From Komagataeibacter sp. FNDCR2 (GTDB taxonomy: Bacteria; Pseudomonadota; Alphaproteobacteria; Acetobacterales; Acetobacteraceae), in assembly GCF_021295395.1 (NCBI RefSeq), contig NZ_JAIWOU010000001.1, positions 1,367,001 through 1,431,000 of the forward strand: DNA of 64,000 nucleotides, written 5' to 3'. Position numbers and translations under genes: made by a program. Positions 8,963 through 17,864 of this stretch are shown here, one piece after another. The notes below the pieces were generated by a model. It was not told the origin of the DNA. It did not search any database and saw only the letters and a program-made list of their open reading frames with translations. Positions within the stretch are counted from its first letter, which is position 1. The number at the start of each line of letters is the position of its first letter.

Positions 8963-10105
8963 TCACCGTGTCCGGGCACAGCCCGACATGGCGGCATATA
9001 GTTCCGCGACTTCGTTCAGCGCGACGTTGCGCTTGGCGACCGAGGCCCGTTCCCGCACCGACGCCAGCATACCGACAACAAGCGCGTCATCCGCCTCAAG
9101 CCCCAGCGTTTCCAGCGCATGGCGCATGGCGGCCCGGCCGGAATGCTTCCCCAGCACGATTTCCCGCCGCCGCCCGAACTGCATGGGATCCAGCGCTTCA
9201 TAGGTTCCCGCATCGCGCAGCAGGCCCGAGACATGAATGCCGGATTCATGACGGAACACACTGTCGCCCACAATTGCCTTGTCCACCGGAATTGCACGAC
9301 CCGAAGCCTGGGCGACCAGTGACGCAAGCTCAGGCAACTGCGCGGGATTGACACTGCTCTGGCACCCGACCAGACGCGGCGCCCCGACCACGACTTCCTC
9401 CAGCGCGGCGTTTCCCGCCCGCTCCCCCAGCCCCAGCACGGTTACGCTGGCGCTATGGGCGCCACCGCGGATGGCGGCCAGTGTATTGGCGGTCGCCAGA
9501 CCCAGATCATCATGACCATGGAATTCGATCTGGAGCCTGCAACTCTCGCGCAGCCGGGTCATGATTTCATAGACCCCAAACGGCTCCATGATCCCCAGCG
9601 TATCGGCATAGCGGAACCGGAAAGCCCCGGCCTGCTGCGCGACACCGATCAGATCCAGCAAAAAGGGTATATCCGCGCGGCTGGCATCCTCCCCCCCGAC
9701 CGACACGGCAAGACCGCAATCGCTGGCATGCGACACCACATCATGGACCATATCCAGTACGCGACGTGGAGAGGTGCGGTACTTGGCCATGATCTGGCGC
9801 ATGGAGGTTGAAACCGACAGATGGATGCTGTCCAGCCCGGTACGTCGGACGGCCAGGATGTCTTCATGGCGCATCCGGCACCATGGGATGACACGCGCGC
9901 GCTGCACCGTGTCACCAATGGCGGCGATGACGGCTATCTCGTCATCGCCCATTGCGGGCACGCCCGCCTCGATATCGTCCACGCCCGCCTGATCCAGGGC
10001 ACGGGCGATTTCGAGCTTTTCCGCAGCGGTGAACGCAACACCGGGTGCCTGTTCACCGTCCCTGAGGGTGGTGTCATTTATGATCAGGCGTGTGCAGTCT
10101 GACAT
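8963..10105 (-). CDS. nifV: Homocitrate synthase NifV
   Basis: NifV condenses acetyl-CoA and 2-oxoglutarate to R-homocitrate, the organic ligand of FeMo-co. The 380-residue protein shows the DRE-TIM metallolyase start [17 protein letters not shown] (residues 8-24), [13 protein letters not shown] near 194 with the metal-binding His pair, and [11 protein letters not shown] near 288. A clear GAGGGGAC site precedes the start, 35 bases after nifS. It could be confused with isopropylmalate synthase, but the length, the absence of the LeuA C-terminal regulatory domain and the nif context settle it. Confidence 0.97.
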   Translation of the reverse strand: MSDCTRLIINDTTLRDGEQAPGVAFTAAEKLEIARALDQAGVDDIEAGVPAMGDDEIAVIAAIGDTVQRARVIPWCRMRHEDILAVRRTGLDSIHLSVSTSMRQIMAKYRTSPRRVLDMVHDVVSHASDCGLAVSVGGEDASRADIPFLLDLIGVAQQAGAFRFRYADTLGIMEPFGVYEIMTRLRESCRLQIEFHGHDDLGLATANTLAAIRGGAHSASVTVLGLGERAGNAALEEVVVGAPRLVGCQSSVNPAQLPELASLVAQASGRAIPVDKAIVGDSVFRHESGIHVSGLLRDAGTYEALDPMQFGRRREIVLGKHSGRAAMRHALETLGLEADDALVVGMLASVRERASVAKRNVALNEVAELYAAMSGCARTR

Positions 10106-10140
10106 ATGGCGTCCCCTCTCTTGCCCTGCAAAATGCAGGA

Positions 10141-11343
10141 TCAGGCATAGGTCGGCGCAAAACCGGACTGGCCGGCGTTCTTGCCGTCCCAGAATGGGGA
10201 CATTTCCCGCAACTTGGCAATAATGGATGGCATGACTTCCAGCACATGATCCACGTCCTCATCCGTGTTCTCACGCGAGAACGAGAAGCGGATGGCACCA
10301 TGCGCCGCGGTGTACGGCACTTTCATCGCACGCAGGACATGCGACGGCTCAAGCGAGCCGGACGTGCAGGCCGACCCGGACGACGCCGCGATGCCCGCCT
10401 TGTTCATGAGCAGCAGGATGGCTTCACCCTCGATATACTCGAACGCGACATTGGCCGTGTTGGGCAGGCGGTTGTCCACATCCCCCGCCACGAACGAATT
10501 GCCGATCCGCTGCAGCAGTCCCTGCTCCAGCCGGTCGCGCATGGCCCGCACGCGGGTGTTTTCATCCTCGATATGCTGCTGCGCCAGTTCCGCCGCGACA
10601 CCAAGGGCGACAATGCCGGGCGCGTTCTCCGTGCCCGCGCGCCGCCCACGTTCCTGATGTCCGCCACGGATCAGTGGCCGCAGCCGCACGCCGCGCCTTA
10701 CATACAGCGCCCCGATACCCTTGGGCGCGTGCAGCTTGTGCCCGGACAGGGACAGCATGTCGATCGCCGTCTCCTTCAGGTTCATCGGGATCTTGCCTAC
10801 GGCCTGTACCGCGTCGGTATGGAACAGGGCCCCGGCTTCATGGGCGAGTTCGGCCAGCATTTCCACGGGGAAAATCGTGCCGGTTTCGTTATTCGCCCAC
10901 ATGATGGAGGCTATGGCGGTGCGCGGTGACAGCGCCTTGCGATACGCCTCGACATCCAGCCGGCCGCGCGCGTCCACGCCGATATAATGCACCTTGATGC
11001 CACGGGATTTTTCCAGCCACGCGCACAGGGCCAGCACGGCGGGATGTTCCACGGCGCTTGTCACAATCTCGTTACGCGCGCCCTGCGTTTCCAGCGCGGA
11101 AAGGATCGCCGTATTGTCGGATTCGGTACCGCCGCCGGTAAAGACGATTTCATGGTCGAACTGCGCGCCCAGCAGCGCCTGAAGCTGCCGCCGCCCCTTC
11201 AGCACCGCGCCGCCCACTTCCGAACCGAAGGCATGCATGGATGATGCATTACCGAACTGTTCGGTGAAGAAGGGCAGCATTGCGGCAACCGCAGCCGGAT
11301 CGACACGGGTGGTTGCATTATTGTCGAGATAAACCGCCTTCAT
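10141..11343 (-). CDS. nifS: Nitrogenase cysteine desulfurase NifS
   Basis: NifS is the PLP cysteine desulfurase that donates sulfur to NifU for nitrogenase Fe-S clusters. It starts [19 protein letters not shown]. The PLP lysine is in [16 protein letters not shown] near residue 202 and the active-site Cys is in [17 protein letters not shown] near 325. An in-frame GTG nine bases upstream is possible, but the ATG at 11343 fits the family start and has GGGAG at good spacing. Length 400 is standard for NifS/IscS. It follows nifU by 13 bases. Confidence 0.97.
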   Translation of the reverse strand: MKAVYLDNNATTRVDPAAVAAMLPFFTEQFGNASSMHAFGSEVGGAVLKGRRQLQALLGAQFDHEIVFTGGGTESDNTAILSALETQGARNEIVTSAVEHPAVLALCAWLEKSRGIKVHYIGVDARGRLDVEAYRKALSPRTAIASIMWANNETGTIFPVEMLAELAHEAGALFHTDAVQAVGKIPMNLKETAIDMLSLSGHKLHAPKGIGALYVRRGVRLRPLIRGGHQERGRRAGTENAPGIVALGVAAELAQQHIEDENTRVRAMRDRLEQGLLQRIGNSFVAGDVDNRLPNTANVAFEYIEGEAILLLMNKAGIAASSGSACTSGSLEPSHVLRAMKVPYTAAHGAIRFSFSRENTDEDVDHVLEVMPSIIAKLREMSPFWDGKNAGQSGFAPTYA

Positions 11344-11356
11344 CTTGCCCACTCCC

Positions 11357-12286
11357 TTATTTTCCAGCCGGAACCGGAATAACGCGTACCGGCATGCCCA
11401 GCCGTTCGGCCAGACGCGCCTGAATGCCCTGCACCGTCACCGCCGCAAGCTGGCAGTTGACGCACGCGCCGGTCATGCGGACCATCACGCGGTTGTCTTC
11501 CACATCCACCAGTTCGCAATCGCCGCCATCGTTGCGCAACGCGGGGCGCAGTTCCTCCAGAACTTCCTCGATCACGCGGATCTTCTGCACGGTCGTCATC
11601 TTGGAGCTGGCGGGCGCGGGCGGCGCGACCGGGGATTTGCGCTGCTGGCGCCCCGGAACAACCGGAACCGCGCCCATGACAAAGGCCTGGGCCGGGTCGA
11701 GCAGACCTTCGGCCACCATCTCGGCATTGGTCTTTTCCAGAACGGCTTCCACCCCTTCGACACAGGTGCCGCAGCTTCCCGTCGCCTTGGTGAAATGAGC
11801 CACCTGCTCCATGCTCGTCAGGCCGTTGTTACGGACCGCGCGCTCGATCATGCCTTCGTCAATGCCGAAGCACTTGCACAGCAGCGCGCCTTCCTCGTGG
11901 TCATCTTCCCAGACCTCGCCACGGTAGTTGGCCACCGCCGCGCGCAACGCCTCATACCCCATGACCGAGCAGTGCATCTTTTCAGGGGGAAGGCCGCCGA
12001 GGAAATCGGCAATGTCCTGATTGGTGATCTTCAGCGCCTCATCGAGCGTCTTGCCGATAATGATCTCCGTCAGGGCGGAGGAGGACGCAATCGCCGAACC
12101 GCATCCAAACGTCTGGAAGCGTGCATCGGTAATCCGTTCCGATTCCGGATCAACCTTGATCATGAGCTTCAGCGCGTCGCCACAGGCAATGGCGCCCACT
12201 TCCCCAACGCCGCTGGCGTCGTCCAGCGTTCCCGCGTTTTTCGGGTTGAAGAAGTATTCCTGTACTTTATCAGAGTATTCCCACAT
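11357..12286 (-). CDS. nifU: Fe-S cluster scaffold NifU
   Basis: NifU is the scaffold on which NifS-derived sulfur and iron form clusters for NifH and the cofactor pathway. The three modules are all present in 309 residues. The IscU-like N-terminus has FFNPKNAGTLDD (near 12) and its catalytic cysteines. A central [2Fe-2S] part has CKCFGID (near 136) and CGTCVEGVE (near 170). A C-terminal Nfu domain carries the CVNC pair near 273. GGGAGG precedes the ATG. It sits between iscA and nifS in the operon. Confidence 0.97.
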   Translation of the reverse strand: MWEYSDKVQEYFFNPKNAGTLDDASGVGEVGAIACGDALKLMIKVDPESERITDARFQTFGCGSAIASSSALTEIIIGKTLDEALKITNQDIADFLGGLPPEKMHCSVMGYEALRAAVANYRGEVWEDDHEEGALLCKCFGIDEGMIERAVRNNGLTSMEQVAHFTKATGSCGTCVEGVEAVLEKTNAEMVAEGLLDPAQAFVMGAVPVVPGRQQRKSPVAPPAPASSKMTTVQKIRVIEEVLEELRPALRNDGGDCELVDVEDNRVMVRMTGACVNCQLAAVTVQGIQARLAERLGMPVRVIPVPAGK

Positions 12287-12330
12287 GGGGCACGCCTCCC
12301 GTTACCTGGTGAAATCGCCTGGTACGCGTA

Positions 12331-12651
12331 TTAACTGAAGGATTTTCCGCAAGAGCATTTGGATGCCGCGTTCGGATTGTCGAACGAGAAACCGGACTGT
12401 TCCAGCGTCACGACAAAATCGACAGTCGTGCCGTCCAGATGCGGCATGCTTTCCGCATCGACAAAAACCTTCACGCCATCCATTTCCATGATCACGTCGG
12501 ACGGTTCGGGCGCCGAGACCAGTCCCATCATGTATTTGAAGCCGGAACAGCCACCGGATTCGACCATGATGCGGATGCCATCGACCGGGCCGGCTGCCCC
12601 TGCGATTGCCGAGCGAACGGCGTCACAGGCACTTGGCGTCAGCTGGATCAT
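12331..12651 (-). CDS. Nif-type IscA/HesB A-type Fe-S carrier
   Basis: A 106-residue A-type iron-sulfur carrier of the HesB/IscA family. The cluster cysteines are visible: VESGGCSGFKY near residue 36 and SKCSCGKSF at the C-terminus near 100. The start MIQLTPSA has GAGGAG in front; the frame stays open upstream but that would run into the sigma-54 promoter region. It is the first gene of the iscA-nifU-S-V-W unit and lies 44 bases before nifU. It probably receives clusters from NifU and passes them to nitrogenase-related proteins (family inference). Confidence 0.94.
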   Translation of the reverse strand: MIQLTPSACDAVRSAIAGAAGPVDGIRIMVESGGCSGFKYMMGLVSAPEPSDVIMEMDGVKVFVDAESMPHLDGTTVDFVVTLEQSGFSFDNPNAASKCSCGKSFS

Positions 12652-12691
12652 CGCGAACTCCTCTTTCCAAGAAAGGTTTGTTAGGGAGGAC

Positions 12692-12706
12692 GCAAACACC
12701 GTGCCA
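12692..12706 (-). promoter_or_regulatory. Sigma-54 promoter of iscA-nifUSVW
   Basis: The minus strand reads TGGCACG-GTGT-TTGC, a perfect -24/-12 element. The predicted transcript start near 12680 leaves about 29 bases before the iscA ATG. It lies directly after the terminator of the upstream nifH-nifQ operon, so this unit needs its own promoter. Confidence 0.9.
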
Positions 12707-12764
12707 AGAACGGACAGGAGGTATCGACCACTTCTCCGTACGGAATCTGTCCGGTTTACAACTT

Positions 12765-12780
12765 TGTCGGCTTCCTGACG
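12765..12780. promoter_or_regulatory. Near-match NifA site upstream of iscA
   Basis: TGT-N10-ACG, one base off the TGT-N10-ACA consensus, lies about 60-75 bases upstream of the -24 box. A second variant (TGT-N9-ACA) lies at 12781-12795. Neither is an exact site, so this is tentative. Confidence 0.3.
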
Positions 12781-12797
12781 TGTCCGGACGCGACAAA

Positions 12798-12824
12798 TAA
12801 AAAAATCCCGGCTCAGGGCCGGGA
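12798..12824 (-). terminator. Rho-independent terminator after nifQ
   Basis: A perfect 7-bp GC-rich stem (TCCCGGC and GCCGGGA, 12806-12824) with a five-base loop is followed on the minus strand by a run of Ts (12799-12805). It lies about 35 bases after the nifQ stop and ends the nifH-D-K-E-N-X-nifQ operon. Confidence 0.85.
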
Positions 12825-12857
12825 CCGGAATTTCCGTTGCGTTAAACGCGCGGTTCC

Positions 12858-13475
12858 TTATGCAACCTTGCCCGCCGCTATGCGCGCGAGCAGGCTTTCG
12901 CCGTCTTCCTCACCAAAGCACTGGTCGAAGTCGTCACATTCGTCACAGACGGGAGTGGAACAAATGCTGTAGCCCTCATCACGGCAGATGAGGCGGAAGA
13001 AGAATTTTTTCCATTTCATGTCCGCATCGTTCCGCCGCGCCAGCGGTTCGAAATGACGTTCAAGCAGCCAGGAGAGTTCTCGCCTGTGGCGCAACCCCAG
13101 ATCCTGCCACAAATGATTGGGCTCCATCGCGCGGCGGGCGATCAGGGCGGAAACCAACTGCCCCCAGGCCGTATCCTCGCTGCTGTTGCCCCGGCGCAGC
13201 AGGTCGCGCAACGCGGCTTCGGTCTCATCCACCTCCGGCGCGGGCATTTCCATCAGGCGTTCGAAACGTTCCCTGGCGCCGGGCAGTGTCTTGCCGACCA
13301 GTTCGACCATGTCCTGTCCGCCCAGCCCGGTCAGTTGCGCAAGCGGGACCGACCGCTCACGCGCCTGAACCAGGGACAGCGCCAGAATGGATGCGACCAC
13401 ATGGGCATCGAACTGGTCGCATTCGCCCCCCGCGCTGCCGGCCATGAGCCAGCCGTAGATATCTGTGGCCTGCAT
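12858..13475 (-). CDS. nifQ: Molybdenum donor protein NifQ
   Basis: NifQ carries a [Mo-Fe-S] cluster and donates molybdenum for FeMo-co synthesis on NifEN. The diagnostic C-terminal cysteine motif Cx7Cx4Cx2Cx5C is intact (cysteines in CRDEGYSIC, STPVCDEC and DDFDQC, near residues 163-186). Length is 205, typical for the family. The N-terminal half is helical and variable. It is the last gene of the nifH operon, 25 bases after fdxB, and is followed by a strong terminator. Confidence 0.95.
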   Translation of the reverse strand: MQATDIYGWLMAGSAGGECDQFDAHVVASILALSLVQARERSVPLAQLTGLGGQDMVELVGKTLPGARERFERLMEMPAPEVDETEAALRDLLRRGNSSEDTAWGQLVSALIARRAMEPNHLWQDLGLRHRRELSWLLERHFEPLARRNDADMKWKKFFFRLICRDEGYSICSTPVCDECDDFDQCFGEEDGESLLARIAAGKVA

Positions 13476-13500
13476 TGCTTTTCTTCCGTCTTTTCGGGTT

Positions 13501-13785
13501 TCAGGCGGCTCCGTGCGCCTGGCAGTCGGTCGGGCATACCCGGGCGCATGCGCCGCAGCCTATGCAGGCACCGGCATCCGCCATCACCATCACGCGGCGT
13601 TCGACGTCTCCGTCATCCTCATCTTCATCATCGACGACATTCCCTTCATCATCAATTCCGCGCAGGGTCATGACACCACGGCCACAGACCTTGAAGCAGC
13701 GCCCGCAGCCGATACAGACCGCCGGGTTGATCGAGAGAAGATAATCCGGCTGCCAGGGCCGGCCGTCACGGGTTACGCAATCCAT
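13501..13785 (-). CDS. fdxB: Ferredoxin III, nif-specific (FdxB)
   Basis: A 94-residue ferredoxin with two 4Fe-4S motifs: CIGCGRCFKVC near residue 24 and CIGCGACARVC near 74. It starts MDCVTRDGRPWQPDYLLSI, which matches nif-specific ferredoxin III. The two motifs are separated by a very acidic linker (a run of D and E near residues 46-60). It probably transfers electrons in FeMo-co assembly or to NifH-linked steps. It starts two bases after the preceding DUF683 gene and is followed by nifQ. Confidence 0.94.
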   Translation of the reverse strand: MDCVTRDGRPWQPDYLLSINPAVCIGCGRCFKVCGRGVMTLRGIDDEGNVVDDEDEDDGDVERRVMVMADAGACIGCGACARVCPTDCQAHGAA

Positions 13786-13787
13786 AA

Positions 13788-13997
13788 TTATTCCCCTGCC
13801 TTTTCTTCAGCGGCTTTGAGCGCCTCGCGCTTGGCGGTCAGATCCGCATAGGCCTGATGGGCCCGTGCGGCGACCGCCGTGATTGTCTGCCAGTTGATGG
13901 GCAGATCCTCGGCCAGATCATGCAGATCCATCTTGGCCTGCGTTGCCCGCGCGGACAGCTTTTTCAGTTCCGCCTTCATGTCCGCAATCTGCACCAT
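13788..13997 (-). CDS. DUF683 / CCE_0567 family small nif protein
   Basis: A 69-residue helical protein (start MVQIADMKAELKKLS) of the small family found between nifX and fdxB in many diazotrophs. A cyanobacterial member, CCE_0567, has been reported as a metal-binding helical protein. It has long amphipathic stretches and no cysteines, so an Fe-S role is unlikely. GGAGGAAG precedes the ATG and spacing to its neighbours is 2-12 bases. Its job is unknown; position suggests a minor role in cofactor maturation. Confidence 0.88.
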   Translation of the reverse strand: MVQIADMKAELKKLSARATQAKMDLHDLAEDLPINWQTITAVAARAHQAYADLTAKREALKAAEEKAGE

Positions 13998-14009
13998 TAT
14001 CTTCCTCCG

Positions 14010-14477
14010 TTATGCCCGAGCGACTTCGGGAAACTCTTCAATCTGCGCGATCGCCTGACGGACCGCCTTTTCGCCCTCACGCGCCAGCGCCGCCAGACTG
14101 TCAAATCCGAAACGATGCACATCGCGCAGTGACCTGGCCAGGACAACCAGCCGGCCGGTTGTCAGGATCACGCGACCGAAACCCTCATGGCTCATCTTCA
14201 TCATCGGAGAGGCCATGAGCCCCGTCTCCTGCTCGATGGCCAGACCAACCGCCTGATAGAAGGTCTCGACCCGCGCCAGCGTGTCGGGATCCGGATCACT
14301 GATCATCGGCATGGCGCGGCGCTCTTCCTTGGTGACGATGTAATCGTCCAGCAGCGCCGTATCCTTCTTGCGCTCCCACGCACCGTACATGTCTTCCGCC
14401 CGGATACGCCCGATCAGCGCCTTCATGAACGGTGTCGCCATGGGATCATCAATGACTTCATTACCTGCCTGCGACAT
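14010..14477 (-). CDS. NifX-associated protein (DUF269)
   Basis: A 155-residue protein of the NifX-associated (DUF269) family, nearly always found directly downstream of nifX. Recognisable blocks are PFMKALIGRIRAEDMYGAWE near residue 16 and GFGRVILTTGRLVVLARSLRDVHRFGF near 99. It has no cysteines that would suggest a metal centre. It probably helps in FeMo-co biosynthesis or transfer, but its function is not established. GAGGAGG precedes the ATG, two bases from nifX. Confidence 0.92.
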   Translation of the reverse strand: MSQAGNEVIDDPMATPFMKALIGRIRAEDMYGAWERKKDTALLDDYIVTKEERRAMPMISDPDPDTLARVETFYQAVGLAIEQETGLMASPMMKMSHEGFGRVILTTGRLVVLARSLRDVHRFGFDSLAALAREGEKAVRQAIAQIEEFPEVARA

Positions 14478-14479
14478 CG

Positions 14480-14983
14480 TCAGTCCTCCTCATCCAGAAA
14501 ATCCATGGAACGTGGCGTCGCCGCGCCCATCGCCTTGCGCAGCCATGGCGGCGGGTTGCCGGTCATCATGGTCTGTACCCGTTCGATAACGGACGGGATG
14601 CTCTGTGCGGTGGGCAGCTTGACGGGATGAATGCGCGCACCGACAACCTTGGCCGCGGCCGGTCCGCCAATAGCCAGTACGAAAAGAAGGTTACAGCCGG
14701 TCAGGGCATCGACCTTGGGGCCGATCTTGTCGTCTCCCTCAACCTTGTGCGCGCCAGATTCGTCCGACACCTCATCAAAGCCCACGGCCTCGACAAAATG
14801 CGCCTCGTCCGGTGTGACGTCCCATACGGCAAACCGGCGCGCCGAGCCGAAATGCGCGTTCAGGGACTTCATATCCTGCGTCGCGATCGCGATACGCAGC
14901 CGGGGCACGGGTGCAGCCACAGCATCACCCGCACCGGCATCGGCTGGCGCGGGATCAATGAGCTGCAAGTGACGCGCTGTCAT
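14480..14983 (-). CDS. nifX: FeMo-co precursor carrier NifX
   Basis: NifX binds NifB-co and the VK-cluster and moves them between NifB and NifEN. The NafY/NifX-type cofactor-binding domain spans about residues 33-145 (blocks RIAIATQDMKSLNAHFG, FAVWDVTPDEAHFVEAV and TGCNLLFVLAIGGPAA). The start lies inside the end of nifN (29-base overlap) with GAGGAG in front; a longer in-frame reading upstream would be entirely within nifN. The C-terminal tail of about 25 residues is variable. At 167 residues it is slightly longer than many NifX proteins because of an N-terminal extension rich in A and P. Confidence 0.93.
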   Translation of the reverse strand: MTARHLQLIDPAPADAGAGDAVAAPVPRLRIAIATQDMKSLNAHFGSARRFAVWDVTPDEAHFVEAVGFDEVSDESGAHKVEGDDKIGPKVDALTGCNLLFVLAIGGPAAAKVVGARIHPVKLPTAQSIPSVIERVQTMMTGNPPPWLRKAMGAATPRSMDFLDEED

Positions 14984-16352
14984 GCACAATCTCCTCGTTA
15001 AAAGGGGCAGTCCGCGCGGGCGCGAAATCGTCCGGCTTATGTTCATGCATCTGCCCCATGAACAGGTTGGCGACACGGAAAATCAGATCCCGCGTGCCAC
15101 AATACCCGACCGTCTGCATATGAGCCGTGCCAAGGCGATCGAAAATGGGAAAGCCCACCCGCATCAGGGGGATACCCAGACGTTCGGCGGACTGCCGGCC
15201 ATGGCTGTGGGTGACCAGCAGATCCGCCCCGCCCGCAGCGCGCACGGCGTCTTCCATATCCGTCAGGTCACCGATAATGACACTCTCGGTCGGAATCTGC
15301 GCCAGATTGGGGGAATTGGCGGTCGAGGACACGGCCGCCACGATTTTGGCGCCCATGCCGGTGAAGAACTGCGACAGGCTGAACAGCAGATCCGGGTCAC
15401 TGGCAATGGCGATCCGCTTGCCACCGAAATAGAAGTGCCCGTCCAGCATCGCATCCAGAAGCTGGCTCCGCTGGCGCCGGTACCGCCCCGGCACCGCCTT
15501 GCCCGAAATATGCGAGAGCAGGGACAGCAGGCGGTCATTGGGCGCCAGCCCCGTCAGGGTGGGAAACACCGTGACCGGCACGCCCGTCAGGCTCCCGAGC
15601 AGATCGGCAGGCTGGCGCATGTGTTCGCCAATGGCGATGGTGTGGACGGCGCGCGCCATCTGCGCCACTTCTTCCAGCCGTGCGCCCCCCTGGGTTGTGG
15701 GGCACCAGTCCTCGGCTATGTGACCATCCAGCGAACCGGACAGATCGGGCAGGATGACCGGATACAGCCCGAAACTTTCGATCAGGTCACGCAGGTATTC
15801 AATATCGGCGGGTGTCTGGTTGACACCGGGCAGGACATTGACCTGCTGGAATGATGTGACGGCCGGGGACCATGGCGCCACGATGCCCTCGATCACGGCG
15901 CTGACGGCGGCGGCCCATCCGTCTTCCAGCGCCCCGATGTAATCGGGGGTCGATGCGAACACGACAGACGTGTCGGCCAGTTCGGGCTGCCGCGCCAGGA
16001 TCAGCTTCAGATCCCCGACATAATCCTCACCGCGTGTTTCCACCAGGGCGGTGGAGGCGATCCCGATAAAGCGTGGCTTCATCCGGCGTTGCAGGTTCAG
16101 CAACGCTTCTTCCATGTTGCCCGCCGCGCCCAGGATGGTGGCGACCTCATCCATCGCGGTGGTCTGGAGGGGAATGGCCTCCTTGTAATGCCGGACGAGA
16201 AGGACAAGCGCAAAGGAAGTACAGCCCTGCGAACCATGAAGCAGGGGAACCGCCCCCTCCATGCCCAGATAGGCCAGGGCCGCGCCCAGCGGCGTGGAAG
16301 ACTTGAGCGGATTGATCGAGACGGGTTTACGTGACTTGATGATTTCAGCCAT
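14955..16352 (-). CDS. nifN: FeMo-co scaffold subunit NifN
   Basis: NifN is the beta subunit of the NifEN scaffold on which the precursor receives Mo and homocitrate. It starts MAEIIKSRKPVSINPLKSS and contains LHGSQGCTSFALVLLVRHYKE's key Cys block near residue 43, equivalent to the P-cluster region of NifK. Length is 465. It begins directly after the nifE stop codon (TAA then ATG) with GGGAGGG as ribosome site, so the two subunits are coupled. NifN has fewer cysteines than NifK, as expected for the scaffold. The evidence for NifN rather than NifK is gene order plus the missing NifK motifs. Confidence 0.96.
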   Translation of the reverse strand: MAEIIKSRKPVSINPLKSSTPLGAALAYLGMEGAVPLLHGSQGCTSFALVLLVRHYKEAIPLQTTAMDEVATILGAAGNMEEALLNLQRRMKPRFIGIASTALVETRGEDYVGDLKLILARQPELADTSVVFASTPDYIGALEDGWAAAVSAVIEGIVAPWSPAVTSFQQVNVLPGVNQTPADIEYLRDLIESFGLYPVILPDLSGSLDGHIAEDWCPTTQGGARLEEVAQMARAVHTIAIGEHMRQPADLLGSLTGVPVTVFPTLTGLAPNDRLLSLLSHISGKAVPGRYRRQRSQLLDAMLDGHFYFGGKRIAIASDPDLLFSLSQFFTGMGAKIVAAVSSTANSPNLAQIPTESVIIGDLTDMEDAVRAAGGADLLVTHSHGRQSAERLGIPLMRVGFPIFDRLGTAHMQTVGYCGTRDLIFRVANLFMGQMHEHKPDDFAPARTAPFNEEIVHDSASLAAH

Positions 16353-17804
16353 TTATCCCTCCCTTGCCAAAGGTGTCAGGCGGGGCACGTTATCGTCCAG
16401 CCAGTCTTCCGTATCGCCCTCCTCCCATGGCGCCAGCCGCCGCACATCCGCCCAGACCGGATTGGACAGGGAACGATCGAGTTCCTGCACCAGCGTGACC
16501 ATTCCGTCATATCCGGCATAGGCTTCGTGCCGTTCCTGATTGATGTCGAGCCATGGCACGCGCGCCTTCAGCGCGACAAACTGCGTGCGACCGCCCGACA
16601 GCAGGATATCGGCATCACCACGGCGGAGCTGGGCGTACATCTCACGCGGGGGGATGCTGTCGACCATGTGCGCGTCACCGCCCATGATGTCCTTGATCTT
16701 CTGCTTGTCGTTATCGGTGGATTTGCGGACCGAGGTGCCGACCACCACCATCCCCATTTCCTGCAGGGCCGAAACGATCGACCATGATTTGACGCCGCCG
16801 GTATAAAGCAGCACCCGCTTGCCCGCCAGACGCTGGCGGTACGGCTCGATACGTGCCCAGGCCCGGGCCTCCTCGGTGGCGACCAGTGCCTCGGTCCGCT
16901 CGATCAAGTCTTCCGGCGCGCCACGGGACACCAGCAGTTTCGCCACCGCACGCAGGGCCGTCGACGTATCGCTTATGCCGTAAAATGAACCTTCGAAATA
17001 GGGAATGCCCCAGCGTTCTTCCATCTTGCGCGCGACATTGATGAGTGCGGTCGAACACACCATCATATTCACTTTCGCGCGGTGCGCGGACGCGACTTCG
17101 CGATACCGGGCATCGCCGGTCACGCAGGCATGAACACGGATTCCCAGGGCCTCAAATAGCGGACGGACCTGCCACAGTTCACCGGACAGGTTATATTCAC
17201 CCAGGATATTGATGTCGTAAGGGGTGCTGACTTCGGGCTCCATCGTGCCGATCACATGATCGAGCAGCGCCTCACCCGCCAGCTTGTTCCCCAGATTCTT
17301 GGACCCGACAAATCCCGGCGCGTCGACGGGTATGCACGGCGTGCCAAGTTTGTCGGATGCGTAGGCGCAGACCGCGCCGATATCATCACCGATCAATGCG
17401 GGAACACAGGTTGAATAAACGAAGACGGCAGGTGGCGCGTAACGTGCGATCACCTCCTTGATGGCTTTGTACAGCCGTTTTTCACCCGTCCCCATGACAA
17501 TATCCATCTGGGACAGATCCGTCGTCGCACCCAGCCGGTACAGTTTGGGGCCGGAACTTGCCGCATGCCGGTTATCCCAGCCATTGCCCTCACAGGCCAG
17601 GGGCCCGTGAACAAGATGCACCACATCCGTAATCGGCTGGAGCGCGATCTTGGCCCCGTCAAACGCACAGCCGCCCGCAGCGGCGCCAGGCGTCAACGGC
17701 TTGGAGCAACCTTTTTTGCGTTCCTTCTCGCCTTTTGCCGCGTTTTTATCGCAGCCCGGCTCGTTGAACAGTTCGGCAACCTTCGCCTTCAAAGCGTCGC
17801 TCAT
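16353..17804 (-). CDS. nifE: FeMo-co scaffold subunit NifE
   Basis: NifE is the alpha subunit of the NifEN scaffold complex. It shows GGCAFDGAKIALQPI near residue 45, HGPLACEGNGWDNR near 68 and STCVPALIGDD near 135, matching the cluster-binding cysteines of the NifD/NifE family. SSGPKLYRLGATTDL is typical of NifE. Length is 483. The ATG at 17804 has GGAGAGG in front; an in-frame TTG four codons earlier is unlikely. A 9-bp GC hairpin lies between nifK and this gene. It carries a Cys-containing N-terminal stretch (CDKNAAKGEKERKKGC) that is lysine-rich. Confidence 0.97.
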   Translation of the reverse strand: MSDALKAKVAELFNEPGCDKNAAKGEKERKKGCSKPLTPGAAAGGCAFDGAKIALQPITDVVHLVHGPLACEGNGWDNRHAASSGPKLYRLGATTDLSQMDIVMGTGEKRLYKAIKEVIARYAPPAVFVYSTCVPALIGDDIGAVCAYASDKLGTPCIPVDAPGFVGSKNLGNKLAGEALLDHVIGTMEPEVSTPYDINILGEYNLSGELWQVRPLFEALGIRVHACVTGDARYREVASAHRAKVNMMVCSTALINVARKMEERWGIPYFEGSFYGISDTSTALRAVAKLLVSRGAPEDLIERTEALVATEEARAWARIEPYRQRLAGKRVLLYTGGVKSWSIVSALQEMGMVVVGTSVRKSTDNDKQKIKDIMGGDAHMVDSIPPREMYAQLRRGDADILLSGGRTQFVALKARVPWLDINQERHEAYAGYDGMVTLVQELDRSLSNPVWADVRRLAPWEEGDTEDWLDDNVPRLTPLAREG

Positions 17805-17833
17805 CGTCCTCTCCAACCTATCTTCCCGCGCAT

Positions 17834-17856
17834 CCGGGCGGCACGGGGCCGCCCGG
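17834..17856. other. GC hairpin between nifK and nifE
   Basis: A perfect 9-bp all-GC stem (CCGGGCGGC and GCCGCCCGG) with a five-base loop. No T-run follows on the minus strand, so it is not a standard terminator. It is more likely an RNA stability or processing element separating the highly expressed nifHDK part from nifEN. Confidence 0.65.
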
Positions 17857-17864
17857 CGCGAACA